Assembly (NCBI RefSeq): GCF_025966695.1
Contig: NZ_JAOEIY010000005.1
Location: 248,001-312,000 of the forward strand
Source: Stutzerimonas sp. S1
GTDB lineage: Bacteria; Pseudomonadota; Gammaproteobacteria; Pseudomonadales; Pseudomonadaceae
DNA: 64,000 bases
Direction: 5' to 3'
Below are positions 53,596 through 61,738 of this stretch, in pieces. The notes under the pieces were generated by a model. The model saw only the letters and a list, made by a program, of their open reading frames with translations, did no database searches and was not told where the DNA came from. A program made the translations under genes and the position numbers. Numbering within the stretch: the first letter of the stretch is position 1; every line of letters begins with the position of its first letter.

Positions 53596-54843
53596 TCAGC
53601 GGGGCAGCAGGCTTTCGCCGGCGTAGAGTTCCTGCACGCTCTCGCGGCGGCGCACTTCGAAAGCCTCGTCGCCATCCACCAGCACCTCGGCGGCGCGGCC
53701 GCGGGTGTTGTAGTTGGAGCTCATGACGAAGCCATAGGCACCGGCCGAGCAGACAGCCAGCAGGTCGCCCTCGACCAGATTCAGACTGCGGTCCTTGGCG
53801 AGGAAATCTCCTGTCTCGCAGATCGGTCCGACGATGTCGTAGCGACGGCCTTCGCCTTCGCGCGGCTGCACCGCAACGACGTTCATCCAGGCCTGGTACA
53901 GCGCCGGGCGGATCAGGTCGTTCATCGCCGCGTCGACGATGGCGAAGTCCTTGTGCACGGTGTGCTTGAGATATTCCACGCGGGTCAGCAGGACGCCGGC
54001 GTTGGCGACGATCGAGCGGCCCGGCTCGAACACCAGCGCCAGGCCGCGGCCTTCGATGCGCTGGCGCACGGCCTGGATGTAATCACCCGCCAGCGGTGGC
54101 TCCTCGTCGCGGTAGCGCACGCCGAGGCCGCCGCCCAGGTCCAGGTGGCGGATGTGGATGCCGCGCGCGGCCAGGCGGTCGATGAGCCCCAGCAGGCGAT
54201 CCAGCGCGTCGAGGAACGGCGGCAGGCTGGTCAGCTGCGAGCCGATATGACAATCGACACCGACTACTTCCAGATTCGGCAGCTCGGCGGCGCGGGCATA
54301 GACCGCCTCGGCATCGGCAATGGCGATGCCGAACTTGTTCTCTTTCAGCCCGGTGGAAATGTACGGGTGGGTGCCGGCGTCGACGTCCGGATTGACCCGC
54401 AGCGACACTGGCGCCTTCAAACCGAGTTCGGCAGCGACCTGCTGCAAGCGCTCCAGCTCGTCGGTGGACTCGACGTTGAAGCAGTGCACGCCGACTGCCA
54501 GCGCGCGGCGCATGTCGTCGCGGGTCTTGCCGACACCGGAGAAGACGATACGGTCCGGCTGTCCGCCGGCGGCCAGCACGCGCTCAAGTTCACCGCGCGA
54601 AACGATGTCGAAGCCCGCGCCCAGGCGCGCCAGTACGTTCAGTACACCCAGGTTCGAATTGGCTTTGACGGCGAAGCAGACCAGATGCGGCATGCCATCC
54701 AGCGCATCGGCGTAGGCCCGGTACTGCGCTTCGATGTGCGCGCGGGAATACACGTAGGTGGGCGTGCCGAAGCGTTGTGCGAGAGCGGGCAGCGCCACGC
54801 CCTCCGCGAAGAGTTGACCGTCGCGGTACGAGAAGGCCTCCAT
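53596..54843 (-). CDS. lysA: Diaminopimelate decarboxylase
   Basis: A 415-residue PLP enzyme of alanine-racemase fold type that makes lysine from meso-diaminopimelate. The PLP-binding Lys is in [18 protein letters not shown] at about 59. The glycine-rich [12 protein letters not shown], the [11 protein letters not shown] phosphate-binding stretch and the cysteine in [14 protein letters not shown] complete the site. Its length is normal. It begins 12 bases after the lppL stop and precedes dapF, so lppL-lysA-dapF form one unit. Confidence 0.97.
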   Translation of the reverse strand: MEAFSYRDGQLFAEGVALPALAQRFGTPTYVYSRAHIEAQYRAYADALDGMPHLVCFAVKANSNLGVLNVLARLGAGFDIVSRGELERVLAAGGQPDRIVFSGVGKTRDDMRRALAVGVHCFNVESTDELERLQQVAAELGLKAPVSLRVNPDVDAGTHPYISTGLKENKFGIAIADAEAVYARAAELPNLEVVGVDCHIGSQLTSLPPFLDALDRLLGLIDRLAARGIHIRHLDLGGGLGVRYRDEEPPLAGDYIQAVRQRIEGRGLALVFEPGRSIVANAGVLLTRVEYLKHTVHKDFAIVDAAMNDLIRPALYQAWMNVVAVQPREGEGRRYDIVGPICETGDFLAKDRSLNLVEGDLLAVCSAGAYGFVMSSNYNTRGRAAEVLVDGDEAFEVRRRESVQELYAGESLLPR

Positions 54844-54855
54844 GAACAGCCTCCT

Positions 54856-54996
54856 TTAGAGTTCGAAACGGTCTTTGGAACGTTCTTTGACGGCAGCCTC
54901 GTCGTCCGGCAGATACAGCGGACCTTTCTGGCCGCAACCGCTGAGCGCGGAAGCGAGGACGGCGAGCGCGACGAGGGGAAGCAACAGACGCTTCAT
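54856..54996 (-). CDS. lppL: Small outer-membrane lipoprotein LppL
   Basis: A 46-residue lipoprotein precursor. A hydrophobic signal ends in lipobox LSGC (Cys at about 21), followed by the family hallmark [14 protein letters not shown]. It is the first gene upstream of lysA, where this lipopeptide is always found in Pseudomonas; the role is unknown. The ATG at 54996 is chosen over a longer in-frame start because the signal peptide begins there ([14 protein letters not shown]). It is divergent from cyaY. Confidence 0.9.
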   Translation of the reverse strand: MKRLLLPLVALAVLASALSGCGQKGPLYLPDDEAAVKERSKDRFEL

Positions 54997-55185
54997 GGGG
55001 GTGCAATCCTTGAAAAATCGAATGGCCGGAGTATACCCAGCACCTGCCGGATTGCCTACGCGAGCTGCGCGTGGCGTGGAGGTGCCGTGAGGCCGCCGGC
55101 TCGCCTGGGCCGGTGGCGGCCTGTTAAGCTCGCGGCCACCGACGCGACCGCGAGTCGCGCTTCCCAACTGCCGAGGAACCGTTGC

Positions 55186-55518
55186 ATGAGCCTGAGCGAA
55201 GCCCGCTACCACGATCTCGTCGATGCCGCGCAGGAAAGCGTCGAAGACGTGTTCGACGACAGCGCCCTAGATGTCGATCTGGAAAACTCCGCAGGTGTGC
55301 TCACCGTGCGCTTTACCAATGGCAGCCAACTGATCCTCAGCCGCCAGCCGGCCTTGCGCCAGTTGTGGGTCGCGGCGCGTTCTGGCGGCTTCCATTTCGA
55401 TTACGATGACGAAGCCGAGCTGTGGATCTGCGACAGCAGCGAAGAGCGCCTGGGCGAGTTGCTGGCCCGCGTCACCCAGGAGCAGGGTGGCGAGGCACTG
55501 GTCTTCGAGGACCTCTGA
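55186..55518 (+). CDS. cyaY: Frataxin-like iron-sulfur assembly protein CyaY
   Basis: A 110-residue frataxin homologue, starting [20 protein letters not shown]. It has an acidic first helix ([19 protein letters not shown]), the beta-sheet stretch [20 protein letters not shown], and [15 protein letters not shown]. It regulates iron delivery and cysteine desulfurase activity in Fe-S cluster assembly. The ATG has GAGGA 7-8 bases upstream. The frame stays open far upstream without coding character, so the ATG at 55186 is decisive. It ends in a strong terminator. Confidence 0.95.
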   Translation: MSLSEARYHDLVDAAQESVEDVFDDSALDVDLENSAGVLTVRFTNGSQLILSRQPALRQLWVAARSGGFHFDYDDEAELWICDSSEERLGELLARVTQEQGGEALVFEDL

Positions 55519-55586
55519 GCGCTGGCGGCAATGTCGCCGCTCTTGCTTATTTAATCGGCTGTGATAGGGTCGGCTGCAGGTCACAG

Positions 55587-55620
55587 AACCCCGCCTTCGG
55601 GCGGGGTTTTGCTTTTTTTG
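55587..55620 (+). terminator. Rho-independent terminator after cyaY
   Basis: AACCCCGCC (55587-55595) and GGCGGGGTT (55600-55608) pair around a TTCG tetraloop, followed by TTGCTTTTTTT. Confidence 0.95.
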
Positions 55621-55652
55621 CCTTTTAATTTCACAGGAGCGAGCCAGTCCTC

Positions 55653-56057
55653 ATGACCAGTGCACCATCGATCATCCTTACCCAACTCGATCTGCAGCGG
55701 CTCGAACGGCTGCTCGACAGCCTGGACGACTACGGCCCGGCTGCCGAGGCGCTGGAGCAGGAATTGTCGCGGGCGCAGGTCGTCGAGCGCAGCGCGATGC
55801 CGGCTGGCGTTGTGACCATGAATTCGCGCGTGCACTGCCGTGAGGAAAGCAGCGGCAAGGACTATCACCTGACCCTGGTGTATCCGCACGACGCCGGCAA
55901 GGAAGGCACCGTGTCGGTGCTGGCGCCCGTGGGCACTGCGCTGCTGGGGATGACCGTCGGTCAGCACATCGATTGGCCAACGCCGTCAGGCAAGGTGCTC
56001 AAGCTCACTCTGCTGGAAGTCGAGTATCAGCCGGAGGCAGCGGGCGATCCGTTCTGA
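55653..56057 (+). CDS. rnk: Nucleoside diphosphate kinase regulator Rnk
   Basis: A 134-residue GreA-like protein. An N-terminal helical hairpin (TQLDLQRLERLLDSLDDYG) leads to a C-terminal GreA/B-type FKBP-like domain (VVTMNSRVHCREESSG, then APVGTALLGMTVGQHIDWPT). Rnk binds RNA polymerase and in P. aeruginosa was linked to nucleoside diphosphate kinase levels and alginate. The rnk-cyaA adjacency I recall from Pseudomonas is interrupted here by the iron module. Confidence 0.93.
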   Translation: MTSAPSIILTQLDLQRLERLLDSLDDYGPAAEALEQELSRAQVVERSAMPAGVVTMNSRVHCREESSGKDYHLTLVYPHDAGKEGTVSVLAPVGTALLGMTVGQHIDWPTPSGKVLKLTLLEVEYQPEAAGDPF

Positions 56058-56114
56058 TCCACTGGATCGCCAGTCCGACGCGCGTGCGCTGACGAGTCGA
56101 GCGCCACTTGCCGG

Positions 56115-57230
56115 TCAGAGCGTGTCGAGGAAACTGCGCAGCGCGTTCAGTTCGTCGCGGCTCATGTCGAGCGGCTTGAAGCGCGCCGAGGTCTGCGGAA
56201 ACAGCGGATCGTCCTGCTGCTCGGCGGTGGGTTTCGGCCTGGGCATGCCAACGTTGTAGAAATTGAGTACGCCCATGAGATTGGGGAACAGGCCGTTGTG
56301 AATCCACGGCCCGGTTCTGCTCACCAGGCGCAGCGACGGGGTGCGGAAACGGCCGACATCTTCGGTCTTGCCGGTCACCTCGTAGCGTCCCAGATCCTCG
56401 TACTTGCGGCCGTAGTAGGTCATGCCGGCATTGTGGAACTGGTCATCGCTCAGGGCCGGGCCGAAATGGCAGTTCATGCAGCGCGCCTTGGTACGGTACA
56501 GGTGCAGGCCGTGCAGCTGCTGGTCGTTGAGCGCCTCGTGCCTTCCGCGCAGGAACCGTTCGAAGCGCGTGTTGCGGGCGACCCGTACCAGGGTGCGCTG
56601 ATAGTCGCCCAGGGCCTGACGCAGCATATCGGCCCGGATGACCGGCTCGCCGAAAACTGCGGCGAAGCGCTCGCGATAGGTTGAGTCGGCATTCAGACGC
56701 GCCAACAGCCCCTCGATGCTGAAGGCCATCTCCAGCGGGTCGACCACCGGCATCAGTGCCTGTCCTTCCAAACCCTGTGCCCGGCCATCCCAGAACGGGT
56801 GCCGGGTAAAGCCGCTCATTACCACGCTCGGCGAGTTGCGCCGTCCCGCCTGGCGGTCGTGGCCGAACGAGACCTTGCGGCCGTCGGCGAAGGCGAGGTC
56901 GGGCTCGTGACAGGAGGCACAGGCGATCTGCCCGGAGCGCGACAGCTTTGGATCGAAGAACAGCTGTTCGCCGAGCTCGGCGCGGGCTTCGCTGAAGGGC
57001 TGCCCGGCGGGCGAAGGCGCGCGTTCTGGCAGCGGTCCCAGTTCCTGCCAGGCGACATCGTCGTCCACGTGGGGCGCCGGCCATTGTGCCGGCGGCTGGC
57101 TGTAGGTTTCCCGCAGGCAGGCGTAATCCGGTTTCGCGCCCGGCTCTTGCGTCAGTGTGCAGGCTGCGGGGGTGGTCGATGCCAGCAGCAGGGCCAGGCC
57201 AAGCGCGTTCAATTCCACCAGGCGTGCCAT
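56115..57230 (-). CDS. Di-heme cytochrome c peroxidase/MauG family protein
   Basis: A 371-residue periplasmic protein with a signal peptide (about 1-23, ending TPAAC, a weak lipobox) and two c-type haem sites, CASCH at about 105-109 and CMNCH at about 257-261. After the second site, FHNAGMTYYGRKYEDLGRYE and GRFRTPSLRLVSRTGPWIHNG match the CCP/MauG family. It could reduce peroxide or oxidise a protein or chelator. Its start overlaps the stop of the TonB receptor by one base (57230), so the two are translated together, an unusual pairing in an iron-regulated transcript. Confidence 0.88.
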   Translation of the reverse strand: MARLVELNALGLALLLASTTPAACTLTQEPGAKPDYACLRETYSQPPAQWPAPHVDDDVAWQELGPLPERAPSPAGQPFSEARAELGEQLFFDPKLSRSGQIACASCHEPDLAFADGRKVSFGHDRQAGRRNSPSVVMSGFTRHPFWDGRAQGLEGQALMPVVDPLEMAFSIEGLLARLNADSTYRERFAAVFGEPVIRADMLRQALGDYQRTLVRVARNTRFERFLRGRHEALNDQQLHGLHLYRTKARCMNCHFGPALSDDQFHNAGMTYYGRKYEDLGRYEVTGKTEDVGRFRTPSLRLVSRTGPWIHNGLFPNLMGVLNFYNVGMPRPKPTAEQQDDPLFPQTSARFKPLDMSRDELNALRSFLDTL

Positions 57231-60052
57231 CAGAAGCGGTAACCGACTTCGACCATGAACTGCCGGCCGATCTCGTAAGTCGCCACGTCGTCGTCTGCGA
57301 TGGAATTGTCGAGACCCGAGGTGTTGCTGGTGATCCTGCGGTTCAGCAGGTTGCTGACGTCGAGATTGACGAATAGCGCCTGCTGATCGGCGGTAGGCAG
57401 CTCCCAGGCTAAGCGGGTGTCCCAGGTGAAGGCCGTACCATAGGCAACTTCATCCCACACACGAACCTGTTCGCCGTTGTAGTCCACGCGCTTCCCGGTC
57501 GCGCCGATCTTGCGGTAGCCGTCGCGCAGGCGCAGGAAGTTGCTCCAGGTGAGGTTCCATTGCGGGATATGCGTGGCGGTCGTGAGGCGGAGCGTCCAGG
57601 GTCGGTTGTAATTGTTGGCGGGGCGATCGGAGTACCTGATGAAGCTGCCGTCATATTGAATGATGGGGTCGATCACGTAGATCGCACCGATGCTGGAGGT
57701 GTAGTCCGACAGCCCTGAGCTGTCGACCTTGGTCCAGTCCAGTGCCAACTGCCCGGAGCTTGAGGTGCCCCAGAGGGCGAAGTTGCGCAGTGGGGTAATG
57801 CTGAAGGTGTAGACGTCGGTGTCGCTCTTGCCGCCGTTGTAGTAGGTGTAATAGTTGGACGCCAGGGTGCTGGGATCGTCGGTGGGTTTGTCGATCTGCG
57901 AGCCCCAGGCCCGGGAAATCTGGTCGCGGCCCTTGCGGTTGACGTATTTGACGGCGAACTCTGTGTCCCACTGAATATGGCTGAGCCCAAGGGTGATTTC
58001 GTCGTCGTAGGGGATATCCAATTGATTGAACTGGGCGCCGTTAGGGGCGCGCTTGCCCTCGACCCAGGGGGCGTTCTGGTTGAGCCGGCTGTAGTTCACC
58101 TGCAGCGCGGCTACGCCATCGCGTAGGCGGTAGGTCGCGAGGTTGCGTCCGTAGTAGCGGTTGGCGCCGGCGCTGAACCGGGTTTGGTTGTCGCCGAATA
58201 CGTCGTATTCAAGAGCGAAGCGCGGGGCGACCGTCGTCTTGTCCATGAAGTCGTCAGCGTCCACACGCACACCGGGACGCAGGGTCAGGCGCTGGTAACG
58301 GATCTCGTCCTGGAGAAAGACCGCCCAACTCGTGGTGTCGAACTCAATCTTGGCGGCTTCGGTAAGGGTGTAGGCCTTGATGTACTGCCCCGGCCAGCCG
58401 TTCATGGTACTGCCCAGCGCGCACCAGGGATCGTCGCTGGCGCACCAGTTGGTCGAAGCCGTACCGTTCAGGGCGTTGGTGTAATAGTCGCTCAGCCGCT
58501 CGTAATGGCTGCTGCTGCGGCTGAGCTCGAAACCGCTCTGGAACTTGTGCTCCAGCCCCAAGGCGTTGAACGCATGCCAGTCTGCCTTGAGCTTGTAAGC
58601 GAAGCTCTCCTGCAGCTGTTCGATGTCGCCGAACCCGCCTTCTGACGCCGTCGCAAGGGAGCTCCAGTTCTTTGACGTGGAGCGGCGCCAGATACGCAGG
58701 TAGTCGGACTCCGACTCCCGAGAGTTCTCTAGGCTGCTCCAGCTAAGGTTCTGTTCGAGCTTTGCCAGTGGTGCGTTCCATATCAGCCGCGCACTGATGC
58801 TGTCGCCGCCCTGCTTGACCTCACGATACGAGTCGATGGCGTTCGGGCCATAGCTGCTGGATGTTTCCGGTGCGTGAGTCAGGCCGAGGTCGAGACTCCA
58901 GTCATCGTTGATCTGCCAGGCCGCCTTGATGAAATAGTTGTCGATCCGGCGTTTCTGATCATGCTCCTCGCTGGCCACATCGCTGCTATGGGTTAATCCG
59001 AAGCTGCGGGTGGGAATGGTCGACTGCTTGCGCGAAAAGTTCGCCAGCAGGCCGAAATTGTCGGTCAGATGCCCCTCCAGCGTGGCACGAGTGATCAGCT
59101 TGTCGAATTCCGGCTGGTTGTCGTTGCCCACCGCCGCTTCGAACTCCTCGAGATCGGGGTCTTGCTCATTGATGTGATACTCGGTCCATGCGGAGCGCGC
59201 GATCTGCGCGGACAGCTTGCCGTGTAGCTCCTTGGTGGGTTTGCGGGTAATGGCCTCGACCACGCCGCCATTGAAACCGCCATAGGCGGCGGGCACGTTG
59301 CTGTCGAGTACGCGGATTTCTTCCAGCAGGTCGGTGTCCAGCGCGAGCCCCTGACTGCGGCCGGGTACTTCGTCGTAGTCGTTGGCAGTCTGGCCTGGGT
59401 CGATGTCGTTGTTCATGGTCATGCCGTCGACCAGAAAAAGGTTCTGCCAGTACTTCGCGCCGTTGATGCTGATATCGGCCGGGTCGATCTCCCCCGGCGT
59501 CTTGCTGCTCAACTGGTCGTCATCGAACTGCACGTTCGGGTGGATGCGCAGCAGGCTGGTGATATCGCCGTTGCCAGCCGGCAGCGCATCGATGGTGCGG
59601 CGGTCGATCAGTGTTTCGCCTTGTCTGCGTTGGCGCTCGGCCAGCACCACTACGTCATCGAACTGCAGCGGGCGTCCGGCTGCTTCGGCGCGGCTGGGCT
59701 CCGGTTCCAGACGCAGCGTGCCGTTGGGGCTCAGCTGCCAGACGAGGCCGGTGCCGCCGAGCAATCGTTGCAGGGCAAGCTCGAGGCTCAGCGAGCCCTG
59801 CACCACGCCGGAATGCTTGTCGGCGAGGAGTCGACTGTCCACGCTGACCTGCACGCCGGCCTGCTGGCCGAATGCGATCAGTGCGGCGGACAACGGCTGC
59901 GCCGGGATGTCGAACGGCTGGGTCTGCTCCTGCAAGGCCGGGCTGGCGACTGCTGCGGTGACGGCTTGTCCCAGTGTCAGCGCCAGTGCGGCGGCGCCGA
60001 GCAAGCGGTGGGGAAGGTGCGGGTGGCGAAAACCGTGGGCGCGGACTGTCAC
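57230..60052 (-). CDS. TonB-dependent receptor with N-terminal signalling (STN) domain
   Basis: A 940-residue outer-membrane receptor. The order is signal peptide (about 1-38), STN domain at about 45-115 (FDIPAQPLSAALIAFGQQAG, typical of receptors that signal to FecR), plug domain at about 145-270 (RRTIDALPAGNGDITSLLRI, then YGGFNGGVVEAITRKPTKE), and a beta-barrel ending in the outer-membrane-sorting Phe (VEVGYRF). Some barrel repeats and the WCASDDPWC loop are unlike known siderophore receptors, so the substrate is unknown. A Fur-box match lies upstream at 60074. By eye the gene is lower in GC than its neighbours. It sits downstream of its likely FecR partner. Confidence 0.93.
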   Translation of the reverse strand: MTVRAHGFRHPHLPHRLLGAAALALTLGQAVTAAVASPALQEQTQPFDIPAQPLSAALIAFGQQAGVQVSVDSRLLADKHSGVVQGSLSLELALQRLLGGTGLVWQLSPNGTLRLEPEPSRAEAAGRPLQFDDVVVLAERQRRQGETLIDRRTIDALPAGNGDITSLLRIHPNVQFDDDQLSSKTPGEIDPADISINGAKYWQNLFLVDGMTMNNDIDPGQTANDYDEVPGRSQGLALDTDLLEEIRVLDSNVPAAYGGFNGGVVEAITRKPTKELHGKLSAQIARSAWTEYHINEQDPDLEEFEAAVGNDNQPEFDKLITRATLEGHLTDNFGLLANFSRKQSTIPTRSFGLTHSSDVASEEHDQKRRIDNYFIKAAWQINDDWSLDLGLTHAPETSSSYGPNAIDSYREVKQGGDSISARLIWNAPLAKLEQNLSWSSLENSRESESDYLRIWRRSTSKNWSSLATASEGGFGDIEQLQESFAYKLKADWHAFNALGLEHKFQSGFELSRSSSHYERLSDYYTNALNGTASTNWCASDDPWCALGSTMNGWPGQYIKAYTLTEAAKIEFDTTSWAVFLQDEIRYQRLTLRPGVRVDADDFMDKTTVAPRFALEYDVFGDNQTRFSAGANRYYGRNLATYRLRDGVAALQVNYSRLNQNAPWVEGKRAPNGAQFNQLDIPYDDEITLGLSHIQWDTEFAVKYVNRKGRDQISRAWGSQIDKPTDDPSTLASNYYTYYNGGKSDTDVYTFSITPLRNFALWGTSSSGQLALDWTKVDSSGLSDYTSSIGAIYVIDPIIQYDGSFIRYSDRPANNYNRPWTLRLTTATHIPQWNLTWSNFLRLRDGYRKIGATGKRVDYNGEQVRVWDEVAYGTAFTWDTRLAWELPTADQQALFVNLDVSNLLNRRITSNTSGLDNSIADDDVATYEIGRQFMVEVGYRF

Positions 60053-60073
60053 TGAATAGCCTCTACTGCGTCT

Positions 60074-60092
60074 GCTAATGAGAATGTTTATC
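60074..60092. promoter_or_regulatory. Fur box before TonB receptor
   Basis: GCTAATGAGAATGTTTATC matches the 19-base Fur consensus GATAATGATAATCATTATC at 15 positions. It lies 22 bases before the receptor start codon, between it and fecR. Iron repression of the receptor is expected. Confidence 0.75.
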
Positions 60093-60149
60093 GGTTGCAG
60101 ACAGTAAGACGAATGGCGACGCCGGATTTTCAGCGCAACGGCAAATTTT

Positions 60150-61148
60150 TTAACGAGTGATCACCAGCACATAGGGTGTCCAGCGCTCCACGCGGCCGCC
60201 ATGCGGCTGCAGCAGCGCCTCAAGGGCACGTTGCGGATCGCTCAGATCGTAGAGGCCGGTCACCTGTTGCTTGGCGAGCGACTCATCGCGCAACAGGATC
60301 CAGCCGGCGTAGTGCGGCCGCAGCTGCTCCAGCAATTCGCCGATCGGCTGATCCTCGGCAATCAGCTCGCCGCGGCGCCAGGCCGCCACACGCCGGGGCA
60401 TGATGCGGTCGCGCACGCGCCGTCCATCGCGATTGTCCAGACGGATGCGCTCCCCCCCAACAAGCCGAGTGCTGTGGCGCGGATCCTCGACGCGTACCGA
60501 GCCGTGTTCGACGGCAACGCTCAGTTGCGGCCCCTGGAGCGCTACGGCAAATGCGGTGCCGGTGACCTCGATGCGGCTGTCGCCGGCATGCACGGTGAAC
60601 GGCCGGGCAGCATCGGCGGTGACTTCGAAGAAGGCTTGGCCTCGCACCAGCTCCAGATGTCGATGGCTGCTGTCGAAGCGCGGGCGAATCGTGCTGTCGC
60701 CCATTAGCCAGACCCGGCTGCCATCGTCCAGCACCAGCTGTCGTGGCCCTCCTTTGCCGTTGTGCAGCTCACCCTGCCCGTGCCAGGGCAGCAGGAGCAT
60801 GAGCAGCGCCAGGCAGGCGGCGAGGGCGCTGCCTAAGCGGATGGCCCGGCGACGACGTGCGCCGGGCCAGCGCCGATGACTGGTGACCGGCAGTTGACCG
60901 GTGAGCCGCCAGACGCGTTCGGCCCGCCGCCAGGCTCGGGCATGGGCGGGCGAGGTCTGCTGCCAGGCGCGACAGGCCGCGTGCAGCTCTTGGTCTTCCG
61001 GCGATTCCTGGAGCCAGAGCAGCCACTGCATGGCGCTAGTCCAGTACGGATCCTCGCGCGAAATATCCTTCATCACGACGCTCGCTGTGTGTTCGGGCTG
61101 CGGGTTTTCCATTGTCGTGGGCGATGGCGGATTACGGCGCATCAGCAT
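60150..61148 (-). CDS. FecR-type anti-sigma / signal transducer
   Basis: A 332-residue FecR-family protein. The N-terminal DUF4880 anti-sigma domain (DPYWTSAMQWLLWLQESPED, HARAWRRAERVWRL) leads to one membrane segment at about 102-122. The periplasmic FecR domain follows (about 140-240, LVLDDGSRVWLMGDSTIRPR, LVRGQAFFEVTADAARPF), then a C-terminal STN-like domain (LLEQLRPHYAGWILL, VTGLYDLSDPQRALEALLQ) that meets the receptor. It holds the sigma factor until the receptor binds its ligand. The start may be ATG at 61148 or 61142; both overlap the sigma factor gene. Confidence 0.92.
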   Translation of the reverse strand: MLMRRNPPSPTTMENPQPEHTASVVMKDISREDPYWTSAMQWLLWLQESPEDQELHAACRAWQQTSPAHARAWRRAERVWRLTGQLPVTSHRRWPGARRRRAIRLGSALAACLALLMLLLPWHGQGELHNGKGGPRQLVLDDGSRVWLMGDSTIRPRFDSSHRHLELVRGQAFFEVTADAARPFTVHAGDSRIEVTGTAFAVALQGPQLSVAVEHGSVRVEDPRHSTRLVGGERIRLDNRDGRRVRDRIMPRRVAAWRRGELIAEDQPIGELLEQLRPHYAGWILLRDESLAKQQVTGLYDLSDPQRALEALLQPHGGRVERWTPYVLVITR

Positions 61149-61651
61149 GACTCGTCGTCCAGGCAGGCCGCGCAGTGGCTGAGCGCGGTGCGTACCAACT
61201 GGTGGGCCAGGCCGACGGAGATGCCGAAGTGGGCCGCGATCTGTTGCAGGGTGTAGCCGCCGAAACGATGCATCTCGAAAGCGATACGGGTGCGCTCCGG
61301 CAACCGTGCCAGCGCCTCGGCGATCAGACGCAACTCGTCCTGCTGGCAGAGTTGCTGCTCGGGGGAAGGTGTGTTCGCTGGCAGTTCGGCGAGCAGGCCG
61401 TCGACATCTTCATCCTGGTGCGGCGTGCTGCCGGCACGCCGCACCAGGTCCAGCGCCAGGTTGCGGACGATCCGGTACAGATAGGCCAGCGGTTGCGTAA
61501 GGTTGGCGCGCTCGGCCTGGCTGAAGCGCACCCAGGCCTCCTGGACAACTTCCTCGGCCTCGGCGCGGCAGCCGGTGATCGGCGCTGCGTAATCGACGAG
61601 GGCGTTGCGATGGGTCACGAACAGATCGGTTCTGTTGCCTGGCTCGTTCAC
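61142..61651 (-). CDS. ECF sigma factor, FecI type
   Basis: A 169-residue extracytoplasmic-function sigma factor. Region 2 is at about 10-80 (AEAEEVVQEAWVRFSQAE, YLYRIVRNLALDLVRR). Region 4 is at about 110-165 (LPERTRIAFEMHRFGGYTLQ, QIAAHFGISVGLAHQLVRTA). It belongs to the iron-starvation group paired with FecR and a TonB receptor. The gene overlaps fecR, and a Fur-like sequence lies 73 bases upstream, so iron lack should derepress it. It probably drives the receptor-peroxidase transcript. Confidence 0.94.
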   Translation of the reverse strand: MNEPGNRTDLFVTHRNALVDYAAPITGCRAEAEEVVQEAWVRFSQAERANLTQPLAYLYRIVRNLALDLVRRAGSTPHQDEDVDGLLAELPANTPSPEQQLCQQDELRLIAEALARLPERTRIAFEMHRFGGYTLQQIAAHFGISVGLAHQLVRTALSHCAACLDDESC

Positions 61652-61723
61652 GATGGATGCTCTGGTTGGGGCGCAGGCCCGTTGGCGCGGCGATCCTAGC
61701 GTGAAGGCAAATTGTTATCAAAC

Positions 61724-61738
61724 GCTAATTATTCTCAT
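61724..61738. promoter_or_regulatory. Fur-like site before ECF sigma gene
   Basis: The reverse strand reads ATGAGAATAATTAGC, 12 of 15 matches to the inner Fur consensus, 73 bases upstream of the sigma factor start and overlapping the cyaA stop region. The four outer bases do not match, so the site is weaker than the one at 60074. Confidence 0.5.

Noticed and set aside
53467-55185. Plus-strand frame of more than 570 codons that runs into cyaY
   Set aside because: It is antisense to dapF, lysA and lppL. Only the last 110 codons (cyaY) read as protein, so cyaY was annotated from its own ATG.
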